Below, in pieces: positions 13,370 to 28,970 of a stretch of 64,000 bases of DNA; position 1 is the stretch's first letter, and each line of letters begins with the position of its first letter. Under the pieces are notes generated by a model. It was given only the letters and a program-made list of their open reading frames with translations, was not told the origin of the DNA and ran no database searches. The stretch lies in assembly GCA_013433145.1 (NCBI GenBank), contig CM024182.1, forward strand, positions 992,001-1,056,000, read 5' to 3'. Source of the DNA: Ascaris suum. Taxonomy: Eukaryota; Nematoda; Chromadorea; Rhabditida; Ascarididae. Both the position numbers and the translations under genes were made by a program.

Positions 13370-13697
13370 TTAGGTAATAATTTTAGACGGTGGTGAGTGA
13401 TGTTCGGTTGTCAATGAGCCAAGAATAAGTTTCGACAGATTCATTAGCCGTTGCTGAAAATCATTAGGGAATAAATGAAAGATAAAATAGGTTACTTTCG
13501 GAAAGAAAAACCAAAAATAGCAAATAAAAGTTCGCTCATGAGTTCCTAGAATATATGATGACTCATTAAGCCTCTGACTGCGAAATGTTTTCGTAGAATA
13601 CTGCTGTTGCCCTTTGTAAAATAATAACGACTAGACAACAAGTAAGTAGTAACTTAAAAGTTGTGCTAAGCACAACAACAATTGGCATAGATAACAT
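13370..13697 (-). CDS. Small secreted-peptide candidate, two exons
   Basis: Exon 1 (13697-13602) starts with an ATG 16 nt after a strong acceptor (long T-run then GCAG) and encodes 32 residues with a long hydrophobic core, consistent with a signal peptide ending in RATA. A donor (GCA then GTATTC) and the acceptor GATTTTCAG join it in phase 0 to exon 2 (13453-13370), which adds 27 residues beginning QRLMNLSKLILG. The total is 59 residues, with no cysteines in the predicted mature part. Without splicing, the frame ends at 13566 after 43 residues (VFYENISQSEA tail). Exon 2 is also open in a second frame (TANESVETYSWL). A secreted peptide or neuropeptide-like product is an inference; no family was recognised. 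Confidence 0.4.
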
Positions 13698-13947
13698 GGG
13701 AGTCTGATAGATTCTGCAAAAAAAAAAGAAACGTCCAAAAAGCGGCACGAGTTGTTTGCATGCTAATAGCTCAAGATGAATTGCTCCCTATCCAGAGAAA
13801 GAGTGCATTTTTCTATGCAATTCTTTGTATCGTATTGATTATTGTGCGGCTATGTTTTATCCAAAGAAAACGATTTAAGAAATTTTGATATTGGATATTC
13901 TATTTTGAAATTCAACAAATTCAACCATTAAAGTGGAATATCATCAC

Positions 13948-13978
13948 GGGGTGGGGAGGGGGTGGGAGGGGGGGGGGG
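13948..13978 (+). repeat. G-run, quadruplex-prone
   Basis: Several G-blocks of three or more within 31 bp, ending in an 11-G run, sufficient for a G-quadruplex by simple pattern. Confidence 0.85.
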
Positions 13979-16223
13979 TAAGAAAGGAAATAATTGCACT
14001 GACCGACACCGAGCGCAAATGTCCGTTGAGATTTGAGATGATGTTGTTCGTTTTGCATATTTTAATCAGGAAAACATAGGAAATTCCTCAGTTGAACTAG
14101 TGAAATATTTATTTAAATGAATTTTCTTTGAATAATGAGGTAAGATGACCATTGATATTGCTAAGCAACCGCTAAAAAATATCAATACTGAAGGTCATTA
14201 ATTGAATTGAAGACAACTTTCAACTTTTACCGATATTAACGAAACGTTCTACTGAGCCATTATCCGATTCCATACAACGAAAAAGAGGATAGCGTGCAAA
14301 AAGTAGCCAAAAAAAAAAAAAAACAATAAGAAAACAACATAATTTTCGACTAAACGATATAAACAAAAGACTATAAACGCAAATTAATTCATATAAAATA
14401 AATAAAACACTAAAGTTATTTTATTTATGCATGATCACTTCAACAATATCGAAAATCGATCGACTAATCTTTCCAAAACGATCAATATTATTTCAATGAT
14501 TTTAAATGAATTCTATACGCTTTTCACAAATATCAAACAGAACTATAAGAAAACACTCACATTCTATCGCAAATTACACATGCATGAATCAACAAGCTGT
14601 TCCATAGCGCTTTTATATATCACTCTCGTTAGGCGGTGCTATGTGAACGATGCAAGTGGTCATCATTTGCAACAATCATGCTGCCGCCTCCGTTCTTATG
14701 ACTTGCGCTCGCATAAGCGATCTATGTAGCTTGATACACAACGATCATGAAAAATATGATCGTTTGTATATAGTAAATGCAATCAAAAAAGAATGACTTT
14801 GAAATGCAAATTTCTCTCAACAGACGATCGGACGCGAAATATGGCTATTCAGGCTCACCTGTCCGTTATGATTGATAGAGTTTCAAAGAAAAAAAAAGGA
14901 GAAACAAATACAGATGCGCAGCTCTAGAGAATAATTGAAAAGATATGCAACACCTAGTACTGCGTTCATAAGGTGCAATCAGCCAATGAAATATATGCAA
15001 AAAAAAAAAATTTTTTTTTTTGAGCGGTGCGATGTTTTCTTTAACGCTCCTATATAGAGATTTATTCGTTTACAGGTCAATCGATAATGCAATGCAATCA
15101 TATCGGTTAGCAAAAAAAAAGCGAATTTTTTGCAACACTTAATATCCACAACTTATTTATTTAGTGGCGATGAAATTAACGATATTCTGAAGATGCACTA
15201 AACGCTGTAAACTCTGGACGTTTATTTTTCAGTGATCAGTGATTTGAAATTGTCGTATAGATGGGCAGACAGACACTCATACACGCAGACGGACGCTCAT
15301 ATATAAGCATCCATTTGACGTCGCCATGAGGAGCTGTGCACATATATGCACGGTCTAACGTAACGGTCGATGTTCTCAAGATTTATGAAGTTTCGGTAAC
15401 TGGAAGCAAAAGTACACCTGAATTCAAATCAATCATCTTACAGGTGCTAAAGTTTCTTCAACAAAGTCATCTTTCGGCTAGTGAGATTTATCATGCCCCA
15501 CACTCCCTTCAAACTCCTCTAAGGTGAAGTAACTGCACTGACTATTCAAATGAGGAATTTATCAAGGTACTGAGCGCAAGATGAAATAAAGGGTACAATA
15601 TAGGTAGACGGCGCATTTCCTGGTAATCTATCGCTAGGAAAATGGCACATATTGACGTAGACTAGAAAAGATAACGGATAACGAGTACAAATCGCGATTT
15701 ATTCTCTAACCTTTCGGCTAATTTTTCAATAAGAAATTCTGCGAAATACTATAAAGGATTGAAATTTTTTATTGATCAAATATCACAGGCGTCATTTTTA
15801 GCAAGTATAAATGTGATCATGTAGATTAAATTATTATAACGTATATAAACTTCTTGATGTTTTTTTTCGAATATTTAGTGTCATGTATATAGAATTGTTG
15901 GTTTTTTTTTTTTGAAATATTTATTTCTCATGCAAGGAATTCTCTCATGTAATATTCATTTACACATGAAAATGATTTATTGCCACGTGCAGTAATAAAA
16001 ATCACTATAACATAATGAATAAAATGCTTTCTTCAGCTATGGCCAAATTTCTGCCTCATAACTATCGCAAGACGACAAATAAGTTACGACTACAGCAGAG
16101 ACCTCTGAGATTTCCAAAAAAAGTTGAAAAAAAATTCGCACAGAAATTCCGATTTTCGTCGATATCATTGAGTACGGCAATTTTTTATTGCGTCATTGAG
16201 CATATTCGCTCAGATGAAACAAT

Positions 16224-16336
<113 letters not shown>

Positions 16337-19300
16337 AATTGAAAATACCTTTGATCAGATGAAGAACTCAATAATTTTATGATAAACGTAATTTTCGACA
16401 GTTGCAGTTGAGCTATCACTCGGATCGAACATACTTTATGTTATTGATCTCCCAACTCCGATAAATTCCTCTACTTTATAGAAGCATATTTCGACTGATT
16501 TCCAAATTCCATACAGCTATATACGACGCAATACAGGAAGGATTTTTCGGCCATGTGGACAGATAAATATATACATAGGCATATATAAACATAAGTCGAT
16601 ATATACGTATATATAAACATAACATAATTGATTCGGATCTTTCATGTCTGAAAGATGAGCAAATATCAATGGAGCGAATCATCGAAGCATTGCAGTTGTT
16701 CGAATAGTTCAGGAACTGTAGCCTGCAAACATTCGCACATGGTTAATGGGTTCATTTCTTACGAAAAAAAAAAGACTAACCTACCATTTTAGGTGATTGG
16801 TGCGATTATTTTACGGAGTTGCGCATACCCGCTACCAATTTACGATGGTAAAAGTGGGCAATTATTTCCATGGCAATTTTAGAAGCTCTCTTCAGAACCA
16901 TAGTGGTAAATTATTCATCAAAATTTGGGCTATAAATGACTTTGCGTGTACCAATTGAACCACTTTCTTTAAAAAAAAATCAATTGATAAAGTTTTTCGA
17001 GAATAGAGATGAGTCATTTACAATCAACATGGAAACTTTTATTCCTCGCTTTGGTTCTATGACTATGAAATTTAGCGAAAAAGAATTTTTAAGCAGGAAT
17101 ATTTATTAAAGCAATAGGATGGAAGAGAATTTCCATAGGAAAATTGACGCCTCCAACATGCTCGAAGCAAATTTCGATCATTTACTAGAGGTAATAAAGT
17201 GATCACTATAATTTGATTCTCTTCAGGCCGATTGCCAGTTGCGATATTCTAATAAATCTTTATCAAATATTGAGAGTTGCCTAGAAACCATATCTCTTTC
17301 ATTCAAGTATCTCCAATAAGAGAATGCTCTGGAACTTTTTTTCCCAGGTTGCAACCTTTCTCAACATATGTTGCAACGTTTGTTGTACGACTTCGTTACC
17401 GCCGTACCTTTCCTGGCTTACAAACAGCTTTAGATTTCACATTAACGCACAATGAATAGCTGCATAAATGAAATGTCCGTATATAACGTTAAGCTCATTA
17501 TGCTTAGTTGTGCATGTATGTGATGCTCTTCCTTAATATTTTCGGAAAGATAGAATGGAAAGAATATGTGATGCAATTTAACTGCAAGTAAGATAGAATG
17601 GAAAAAAAGCACATAATGTGCAAACCGGCTGGTAATTAGCTCTTAGCACCAGCACCAAGTTCATATATCAACTCGACTGCGCGCTCATTGTTTCTATGCG
17701 TCGTGGAAGAATATGGCGTAAAATCTATTGTATCGAAAATGGCAATTAAAGAACATTTACAACTAAAAGTTTTTTTTTGCTTCTCTCATAAACAAGGTAA
17801 ACACTGTTGGTTAGGGAATGAAATCATGTAAGAGGCCAACCAATATCAAAAGCTATGCATCGCTATTATTAGCATTAAAGAATACAGGTATGACACCGAT
17901 TAAGCATTCAATTTTATTACTATAAGTCGGTCTGAACAGGTATTGAGCCTAGGTTAGCCTACATAAAGCACCGAACATGGACTAAACGCAATACATTACG
18001 AGATCAACAATTTGTATCACCTATACGCAATGTGAAATACTTTCATTAATGAGCCATGTATGCCCATAAAAACGATGCTTTCTAACTATTCTAAACACTT
18101 CGTTACCTCTCTTACTCAACATTTCGCAAGCGATGAAGACAATATTCTTTAACCAATTGCATTCATATCATGCGGCATTTCAACTCGTTCAAGCTGCCAA
18201 GACTATGCTCCAATGTAAGTAGAAGTGGCTTGATTTATACCTTTACACAATAATAAAAATCATACATGACACAGGCAAGCTTGGTTACAGCTGGTGGAAG
18301 GGAGCCAAGTTCTCGAATCGGAGTCATGCAACCAAGTGTGCATTACTTTGATACATTCAGGATCGCATTCTTCACTCTATTTGATGCTCAGGATCGCAGA
18401 AAAATAAATACTTCCGCTTAATTTTCGCATTGAAACATATAGCAGTGAGCCCATTTCACTTAACAAATGCAAATAGCAATACTTCTAGGTCGTTAAATTT
18501 AACTCTACAGTAATAAGGAATTATATTTACTCCACATATCGTTGTAAAATGATAATAATGTGCGAATGAAGTGCTGAAATTGCGTAATATCTCATAGTGA
18601 CATTGATTGGGAATATCACATACTTGCTTTTCAACTGTTAGCCTACTCAATTACTTATGTGAGAGAAACGATCATGAATGAGTAATTGCAACACGGACAT
18701 TTGCGCCAATCTTTCTTTCATACAATAGTATTAATTTCAGAAATGCTAGCAAATAGAATTAACAACAGTGGAATTAAAAAGGAAACACAGGTTCACAAAA
18801 ATCTCTCCATACACAAATAAGCAATAAGTGAGTATGAGTACTTCCAGGTAGCGATCGCAACGAACGGGCTTATTTAACGCTTGCTGAAATGCAGCCAATG
18901 CAGTGTGCAGGTTTACGTCGACGTAATCTTGCAGCATGTAGTGCTTGGAACGGCGGAGGTGCATTTGAAAAATTGGATGCAATGCGGGTGTATATTACAA
19001 CACTAGCTGAACACCATCATCAAGCGACTAAACATCAAAGAGCATAATGATTAACTCTTTACGTCATTCTCCTATCATCGTATGCAGAAAGCACTATCCG
19101 TTGCCTATCACCAGTGATTCCTTTTGTTTCCGTACGATGAAGAGTGCATAACAAATAGCACCTTGACGTGATTAACATATTTGTGCAGCTCATAGATAAA
19201 GCGATTGAAGATTCGATTGCAATGTTTAGTCAAGTTTTGTTATTTTGTTTTATGCACATAAATCGCGTTATTGCGCTCAATGTACGCCAATATAAAATGG

Positions 19301-21084
19301 AGCAAAGTAATGCTAGATCACAAATGAGCTGAAAACGAAAGAATAGCCTGGAATAATGCGAGTTGAAAACTGTTTCTGATTCCCAAACTCGACTATAATA
19401 TCTGATCCATCTCCTTTCAAATTTAGATTATTCTAGGCTCTCCTTTTATTCGAAAAAAATATTCACATTATTTTTCCTATCTCCTTCAAAAGTAAAAATT
19501 TAAGGTGTCGATGTTATTCTATGATACAGAACAGTATGATATGGTACGATGGATGAAGTATAAAAAGATGGCCATTGCTTAAAGTACATCACAACTGCAC
19601 ATCTGAGCGTGACTTTTCTTCATTAAATAAGGCCAGATCACATGCAAAAATAAGATGCTGTGTTTGTAATTGTATCTCTTTGGATCTCTAATTGCAATGC
19701 AATCGAAGCTTTACGAGCAAGCGTTCTCAAGAATATAGCAAAAGCTTAGCATGAATGACTAGAAAAATTTTCTTTATTGGTTCTTCATATTAGTTTACTC
19801 ATCCAATATTCTCATCAAAATGCCTTAGTGCCATTTGTTATAATCACTTCAAACAACTTGATGACTTACATACATAAGACTGCTTAAATATTAAAGGTAC
19901 CTCATAGGAAAGTTTTGAACGTTTTCATGATACTGTTATCATAGTTGCATTCATTAATAAAATTAAACTGAAATATGAAAGAAAATATATCAACTTGCTT
20001 GCATCACAAAACGGTAGCCGCTGGAGTATCAAAGATTGGGTTCAGTGGTGCAGATAGCAGAAAATTATCAATCATTTTGTGAGTTTCGCAAGAACAAATT
20101 CCATACTGCCATAACATAGCAATCTATTATGTATGACAAGGCGGATCTAATAAATGTGATGTGAGCTGTTCTTGATGTGGACTAAGGAAGAAGACAATGA
20201 GGTCGCATGTGTACAGATGGACAGCTCAGCGATACGATTGAGGAGGAATAAATCTATCGTAATAAATCGTTGAAGAATCAAGATATCATAATAAAGCAAA
20301 TCACTCAGTATTCAAACATGAATTTTTTATTCGCCGACTACAACGTCAGCAAATGAGCATCGTTCCGACTGAATCATAAGGAGGTAATTGTGCAAATGCG
20401 ACAAGCGTATCTAACAACTCTACCGATCGATGTGATTTTAATTCTCAAATGCATATCTTTGAGAAGCAACTTTTGCACATAAAATACCTGGCCAAAAATG
20501 TTGTTCTTTTTCCTCTGATAGACTACTCCTAAAACGCAAATTTCCTGTGGTTGGGCAAGATTTCTTGAAAGTTGTATGTAGTATGAGATGATGAGTTATA
20601 TGAAGGTAGTGCAATCTTTGTGGCACCCAATAAGCCATATCCAATTAATATATATAACTATTTTCAATATGATGTTATATGTTGAACGGTATTTTTATAC
20701 ATCAGTAAATGAAATTTGAGGAATTGAACCGTGATGTGCAATACGGAATATATCGTAAGCGTATATAGCCATGATAAGAATGACATAACATAATAATATG
20801 ATTTATAATGCAAAAAAAAGCATCATATACGCATGAAATTTTCGATGAGTTTACGTTGGCGAGATAATATTTTTCATAGAGGAATGAGCGCAAATGATAA
20901 TGGCAAAACAACATTACTCATCGAGGGAGGAGGGGACTACTATAAAATAATCCTTGCTAAGGACGTTTCTTGAAACAAACTTTTTCTCCACGGAGTCGTT
21001 CAATATGAATCTGTGTGTTCGTATAATTTCATCAATCAATTGAAACAAAACTCAAGCGCCCTTCAACAACATCCGCTCAACAGA

Positions 21085-21180
21085 ATCTCAAAATCTCATC
21101 CCTAAGAATCTAAGAATTTCAGAATCTCAGAACAAAAAAATCTTAGAATCTCTAAAAATCTCAAAAAAGTTTCGTGTGAA
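21085..21180. repeat. Degenerate AGAATCTCA repeat
   Basis: Irregular tandem copies of AATCTCA / AGAATCT over about 95 bp, with no associated gene. Confidence 0.55.
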
Positions 21181-21670
21181 TTATAGGCAAAAGTGATGCT
21201 ATCGCTTCACTAGAACTATCATTAAAAATTCGCTTCAGAAATAAATATTACATCGGAGTGAAAAATTCCCTCAATTTTTAAATTATGAGGCGAAACTAAC
21301 TTCCAATTTCAATAAAACACAATTTCAACAAAATTCATTCATTTGGGATTCGGAGAGAATCATACTCCCTGAAGTCATCAATTTACCACTCAAAACACAA
21401 GAAAATTTTATTCGTTTCAATACGATAATAAAAATTCAACATTGACAGTGTCTCCCGTTTTCTATTTCAACCTAAATAGAGATACTGGAATTTCAACAAC
21501 AAAAAGCAATCGTTGAAAATACGAAACTATCAATGAGTAGAATCTATCTGAAGTGCGTATAACATTCGAAATTTTCAAAAGAAACGTTTAATAAATGAAG
21601 ATTTCCGTTGAAATAAAAGTGAAAAATGTAAATAAACGATCGACAAAAAAAAATCGAAAAGTTTAGGCGA

Positions 21671-21699
21671 GGGGTGGGGTAGGGGGGGGGGGGGAGGGG
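21671..21699 (+). repeat. G-run, quadruplex-prone
   Basis: Four or more G-blocks, including a 13-G run, within 29 bp. Confidence 0.85.
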
Positions 21700-23308
21700 A
21701 TAACAATCTCAACATGAAATGATATCATTACAAACAGTGAAATCAATGAAAAGACTCATTCAACGATATGAAATAAATGTTCAGAAAATGCAGAAAAATT
21801 ACTTAGAAGATGTTGGATGAGCTATAAAAAGCCAAAAAAAAAACGACCGTAAGTTTTTTTAATGGTTTTACGAGTGTGCACACACATATCATTTCTAAAG
21901 AAAAAACGATGAATTTTTTAAACTCCAATATGCATTTTCTTGATAAATAAAAGTATATGCTAAGCAATATTGCATTGTTGAGAAATCGAATTGAAAATAT
22001 TCGACAATTTCAATTATTTTCATAATTGGTTTTGAATAAATAGTTTCTATTAAATATAACAATGAATATCTTTTTCAAAATTACTTCGATAAGAAAACTT
22101 GTAATTAAATACTGTCAAAAAGCTTTTAAATTTCTTAGAAATTGCAATTCTACGTCAATGCTGCGAAATTTTGCATTGCAAGAAATCTTGCAATTCGTTG
22201 GAAAAAAAATTGCACATTGCAATTTCATCTTTATACGACGCTTTTCACAATTATACGATTACATCGGTTATATTCTATTTATTCATCTTGATTGCATTAG
22301 AGGTTATTCGGTAAAAGTACATCTCATTTCGGAAGAGATTTGACTAAACGATTTTTTCCAATAATTTATGGTTTATATCTTTTATTATTCCATCGAACCT
22401 CTTTACAGTATTATTTTTCCTTTTGAGTGAATATATGCTCACAAATAGAATGGAATTTAGTTTTTTCAAATACATCAAACGAGCTTAAAGACATTCTTCA
22501 TTAGTGTAGAAAGCAAACTTGTTCTTCAAGTTTATATACTTCTGCAGTGTTGCTTAAATGAACCTTTCGAAAATTATTTGCCTTTGCAATGTACTTATTG
22601 CTTCAAGTTACTGCTCGAATGTATTCCAAAAGTAAATTGGTTTCGCATCGTTAATGAAAGAGCTAATAACTTCCACTACGCTTAGAGTAGAATATTTAAG
22701 CCAGTGCATTCATAGAATCGTTGATCCTCCAGCTTACCTAAATCCATATGCTATTGAAACTTTTTTTGGGGAAGATAGCTCTATAAATTTTACCTAATAT
22801 GGATAAAGTCGTTTCTATTACAAAGTAAACTCGTTCATCATTAGCACCATGACTAACCGAAAAATCATTTTGCATTTAATTAAACCACCCCTTTTTTCGC
22901 GGCTTTCTTTACTCTTGCTAGCCCCTTCTTTGTCATTCTTTTGGTTGCAGAATTGCATTCTCTATCCTCAAAATCGTCTATCCTGGCGAAGCACTTCTCG
23001 TTGGAGTAAAAGGATTCTCACACCTTTAACTGACGGCGGTTAATTCATTCTTCAATAAGATCTATACAACAGTGGAATTCTCTTTCAAAGAGCAATTTCT
23101 CTTCCTATCGAAATGAATCTTAGACATGCAATATAAATTATTTTTTTGGTTAAAAATTATGCGCATTTTTTACTTAAGGCATTCTTAGCAGCTAAGAAAG
23201 CAATAGTAGCAACCTCACATAAAAATATAACGCTGCAGAAGGCATACAGTAGGGACAAACTGAAATGCAGCGAGCATTGAACCTCACCGGATGGAAAAGA
23301 GAGGTAAA

Positions 23309-23330
23309 GGGGAGGGGGGGGGGGGGGTGG
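23309..23330 (+). repeat. G-run
   Basis: GGGGAG followed by 14 Gs. The antisense open frame with a proline run (23157-23348) is an artefact of this tract. Confidence 0.85.
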
Positions 23331-26222
23331 CTGAAACCCGAATTTCAAAGCATGGAAAGTCGAATTATTTAGCAGTCAAGCTTCCATGCTACACTTTCCG
23401 GTACAGTGATAAACGTATGTAATCTGATCGTATCTAAAATGATATCATCGTTTTCTTACGCAATCATTCCTTATTTCTGGCAACTAATGACTCCTTAGAG
23501 TACAATTCTATCATACCCACTCGAAAACTAGTTCTAGAATATACAATACAACAGTAAGGTCATCTGATTTTTCTAACATCATGCATCTATTTCTCTATGA
23601 ATTTTTAAACGCATTATGAAATTTGACATTTGATTACGATATGCCATCTCCTAAAACTAGCGAAAGAGAAGAGATTTTCAAACGTAATGAGTTATCTACT
23701 CGATTTGTGAGATACTCTATTTAAATGACAATATTAACGAAACTAACGCCTCATCACTATAACATATATATATGTTATTTCATTGTACTTTATAATAAAT
23801 AGAAATTATATGAACTTTATTGTTGGAACTATTTGAAATAAACTCATAAACTTACTTAAAAACGCTTATTGTCGCTCTCATTGATCACTACAACAGATGA
23901 GGAGCGTGTAATTAAGTGCGCCAGATGCAATCAACGTGTAATAGGGAGAGCAGTAGATGACAATTTCTTATTTATTCTATTTCAATGTTATGAATGGATT
24001 TTCGCGCAAACATACGTCGATGAGGAAAGAGAATATGTCGGCGTCATAACAAAGCACCTCTTACAGACGAATTGCAGTGATGTATACCTCCAGCTTAGTG
24101 CAAGAAATCATCGATGAACGGGGAATCCCAAGTGTGACGTTCATTAACAACGGGAGACAAATTTGCCGACACGAGTGATGACGAAAGCCCTTGAAGGAAA
24201 AAAAAAACAGATTTTAATCTTTTTATGAAATGTAACTGCTCGCTGATCGGAAACTAGTTCAGCTCTTACACTTAACGAATGATACATGTTTTGAGTTTTT
24301 CATCTCTAAAGGCGTAATCGCATTCACTGCAGCCGATGTTCGGAGTGAGCCAACGAATCAACATCCAATCAGTTGTTGCGTAACTTTATAGTATAAACGG
24401 CGCAGGCTCACTATACGATTCTCTAGTATTTTGCGTTCTAAAAGTCACTTAGATAAGGATACGGTTAATAAACTCCACATACAAATGTATTTTGCAAGTA
24501 TAATTCAAAATTGCCATGAAGTCGGTGTGTAGAGCGGCGGAAAACAGGCATTAAATACACAGCTCATAGGTTACACTAGATTCGCTTGGATGTCTCTTCT
24601 TGTGGCATAAAACTACATCATCATCTCCATTTTTTCCGCAAATAAATGGCACTAATCAAGCACCTAAAAACTCGAACTTCTGGTGCTTGAAGATTCTTGC
24701 ACTGCCGAACATTGATATCCAAGGGTTTCAGAAGTTCCGAGTTCGCATTTTTGAAATTTTTTCAAGTATAGGTTGCAACTTATCCTCTATTGCTGCCTGC
24801 TCAAAAGTTCTGCTTTTATTTCCTTCGATAACAGTCTATATCGAGAGCAAGTTAGAGATTGTTAGGCACCTTAAATTTTCTTCCTGAGATACAACGTCCT
24901 GGTCCTTTAACTCTGCAGATGCAACTATTCAAAATTTCTTTAACAGTAGAGGAAAAATTCATTAATCGGCATTGCCAAAACAACATATTGCTGAACATGA
25001 AAACATCGCATAAAATCAAACTGCAACCACTTGAACGTTCAATGTCCGTTGATGAATTATAACATCAATTATGATTGAATGCTTAAGCACCAAAAATTTA
25101 TAGCTAAACGATGCCACATGATTACGACGTCACAAATAATGGGTTGATTTTGTAATGGGGGTAGATGGGAAGAATATTATATTAACAAGGTATCTTGTGA
25201 AAGCGACCTTATAGCTGGTCGTTTATATCTCAATTTTTATTTATACCCATTCGTGCAGGTTCTCTCCCCAACATCCCCTTCCTCAGAAAAAAAAAGAACG
25301 ACCATAATATCTTCGAATTCAAAACATTACATTCTTAAGAATAACCGAAAGTCGAAAATATTAGTTCCCCTATGATCCGTGGAAATATGACAATGAATTG
25401 GGGAATTATTTTGAACACAAAGCCAGTTTAAGTTAGATATATTCCACTGCGTATTCCAATAGAAAAATTCTCTTTTCATGGAAATAAGTCTTGGAAAACT
25501 AAGACTTTCTTTTCATGGAATGATGCGTAGTTAGTATGAAATTCGATTTAATCACATTAAGGCTTGAGATATATATCAGAGTATACCAACTATCCGATAG
25601 AAGTATAACGTAATACCGTTTTTAGGGAGGAAGGAGAGGATGTTCAATGTTATACCGAAAATTTTGGCACAGTGGCATCGCTGTTTCCAACAATAACAGT
25701 CGTGAACGCTGAACATATTGTCAAACCAGTTTCTCAAAACAACTCATCCACAACACGAATACAACGCTTATTCTTTAGAATGACATTTTCTTATTCATTT
25801 CTATTTTTTTCCGTTGTATTTTATGCAAGAAAACGAGATTTCCATAAGTTCGTGTGCCAAATCACGTCGAACTTGCGTTTGCATAAAATGACGTGAAATA
25901 TGAGCTTTATGTAGTATTAAACAAAGATTAGCGAATTATTAAGGCAATGCAAGAACAACACGGTTATCGAATGATTGATAGAGTTATTTCAAATCATAGC
26001 TTAAAATATTCGCTAATCGAATGCAAATTACAATGATATTGATAACTGGAGCATCTAATAAAGCGTCTAAATTGATGCATGTCGAATTTTCTATTGAAAT
26101 CGAACAAGTGCAACGCGGATTTCGATGCTATTCAAATGATATCTGTCAAATCATTACAATAACATCGTCAATTGTATTAACTTATAATGTCTAATCTCTA
26201 GTTGAACATCGAACGCTTAAAA

Positions 26223-26225
<3 letters not shown>

Positions 26226-26291
<66 letters not shown>
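26226..26291. repeat. (TA)n microsatellite
   Basis: Uninterrupted TA tract of 66 bp. Confidence 0.98.
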
Positions 26292-26293
<2 letters not shown>

Positions 26294-28714
26294 ATAATGA
26301 TCAAGAATATGAACCTCCAGCGACGCGATGTCGTTGCACAGGGAAAAGGAAAGAAAAACAACTGGATAAAAGTAGAAAATTTTGGTAAAAATTAAAAGAA
26401 AAGTGTTTTTTTTTGATGAATTTTCTGTGACTGGAAAACTTAGAATTTGAAGAATTAGGCGATATCATTCAAATACGTCCAACTAAATAAACGTTTAAAT
26501 TTTTGATGATTTTTTAAAAATATTAACCGTAATCCATTCTCGAGTTGCATCAAATCCATATACTTGAGAAAATGAACGAATTAAAGCTATCGCAAGATAT
26601 TACTAGAAAGATTCCATTCAATTTCACAAGAATTAGCACTAGATGCCGATAGTGTTTCAATCTCTCCCATATAAAATACATGCAGTTCAATAATAAAGTC
26701 TAACTATTTTCATTTCATTCCGCCTTAATTTTTCTACTTTCACTTTATCGAAAACTCGTCAATAAAAAAAATATATATTCCAACAGAAATAGTGTTATCG
26801 TTTTAAAACGTTGCTAAACTCTTCGATTATCATTAAACATTTGCAGATCAATAGGAAAATATTTTTGAGAAAATATTGAAGTATATCGTTTTTCTCAATG
26901 CAAAAAAAAAATGCTGAATAAATATTGAAGACTGATTTCATTTCACGGTTAGAAGCAAGAATCAAAGCGAACGCAGCAAAAACGACGCAACATGTGATCT
27001 AAAGTGATTTGTTTTTATTTTCTCGTTACAAAGAGAGCATTGTGTTGGTGTAAAAAGCGTATGTTCACCAACTGCTAACACTAAAATTTTGCAATTGCAT
27101 TATATTTGAGAGCAAAAATAATAACTGAATAATGGTGAAACGAAATTGCAATACCAATACTAATGATATTGCAAAGTTTATCATATGTTAATGATAAGCT
27201 CTATTTTTGTTGAGAGAAAACGAAAATATATTTTCTCATGTTATCTGGTATTTCATTACCTGGAGTATTACTCATTACCTATTGCATAAATATTGCATAA
27301 AATATGCACCTCATAGGGTCTGGTCACACAAAGAAAGATTGCACAAAAAAATTCGACAGGTTTCTCATATGATTGGATAGGGCGCACCGGAAGTGCCTAA
27401 CGGCCGATGTTTACATCGAATTTGAATTGAGCACCATGATAAATGATTTTTCACTTCCATGCATAAGCGAAAACAGTGATTTGACGCTTCGCTGGTTCTT
27501 TATTCTATAAGGCGTCAGATCAAACATCAATGAATGCTTTCGCTAAGATGTTTGAAAACTATCGAGATCAAATATCATGACGCTCTATTATTTTCATTGA
27601 GATATTCATTCGATTACCTGAAAATAGAATGAAACGAAATAGAATAAGATCGAATAAAATGGTATTCTAATCATATTCAATTTAAACTGGAACAGGTGCA
27701 GAGGATAGAAATTATAAGAGACAATGAACAAGTAAGAGTAAATGAGTACAACTTTCTGCTATTAACTTCGCTGAGATTACAGACTATGAACAAAGGCACA
27801 ACCAGATTATTAGTTTCAGAGCTGTATACTTTACAAGTATTCACTTACATTTTTTTACTTCTCATTGTTATATACTTTCTATTCCTTTCTGATTCATTAT
27901 ATATAATATATGTAATCATTCATTGGCTAATAATTAAAAGGAACGACTCAGTGAAGTAAATTTGCTAATTTCATCGAGAAATTTAATAGTTTTGGCTAAA
28001 AGACAAAAGTTTTATTACTACACAGCAAGTGAAAGAATTTACTTAGATAGCATCGACGATTTCCTGCTGTCTCTTTAGTGCAAAAAATTCCCCAAGTTAG
28101 GGACCCATATGATAGTATTGCTTTGAAATTTTCCATCTCTTCGTCATCTCTATGTATTTATTGCTTACTTGAATAAGTGGGTGATTTGCTATTAAGTGAG
28201 ATAGCATATGACAAATACATAATTCTAAATATCGTTTTCTTTCAAACTTTATTTATGAATTGAATGTATTTCGTACAAAAATCAACAACAATTCTTTCCT
28301 CATATAAAAGAAAAGAAAAAAAACAATTGAAAAAGCTTAACAATAGAGTTGATATGATATGCGTTTTTGAATTACGCTTATCATGTCGACCTAAACGCTA
28401 AACCATTTTAAAATGGACGAGAAAAAAAACGAATGCATAAAAGAAGAAGTTCAGGTTCGAAATTCAATCGTCTACTTCAAAGAAATCGTTTAAAAAAATG
28501 TTTTTTTTTCCTACAAATGATCAACATTAAATGAAATTGTGTTCAATGCAAAATACACAGAATTATTTTTCAAAGGTTCGAATGATTTTAGCTCCTTTGG
28601 ATATTGGCGGATTATGTGCAATTGAAACTGATGGATCAATATCGAATACGCTATCTGCATTGATACCGATGAGCCGATCAATATTGATCAATACGCGATA
28701 AACTATTCAAAATA

Positions 28715-28835
<121 letters not shown>

Positions 28836-28930
28836 GCTCAAACAGCAGGATGGTTTCTTCACCATAGAGCAAGTGCCCCTGAGATAACCGAATATTTACT
28901 GCTTGGAAAGCATCAAACACTTGAAATTAA

Positions 28931-28970
28931 GGGGTCGGGGCAGCCGGTGAGGGGGGGAGGGGGGAAGGGA
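28931..28970 (+). repeat. G-rich tract, quadruplex-prone
   Basis: Five G-blocks of three to seven Gs within 40 bp. Confidence 0.8.

Noticed and set aside
23914..24117. LIM-domain-like CARCNQRVIGR segment
   Set aside because: The later zinc ligands are missing (W and I/L where His and Cys are needed), so a zinc finger cannot be supported.
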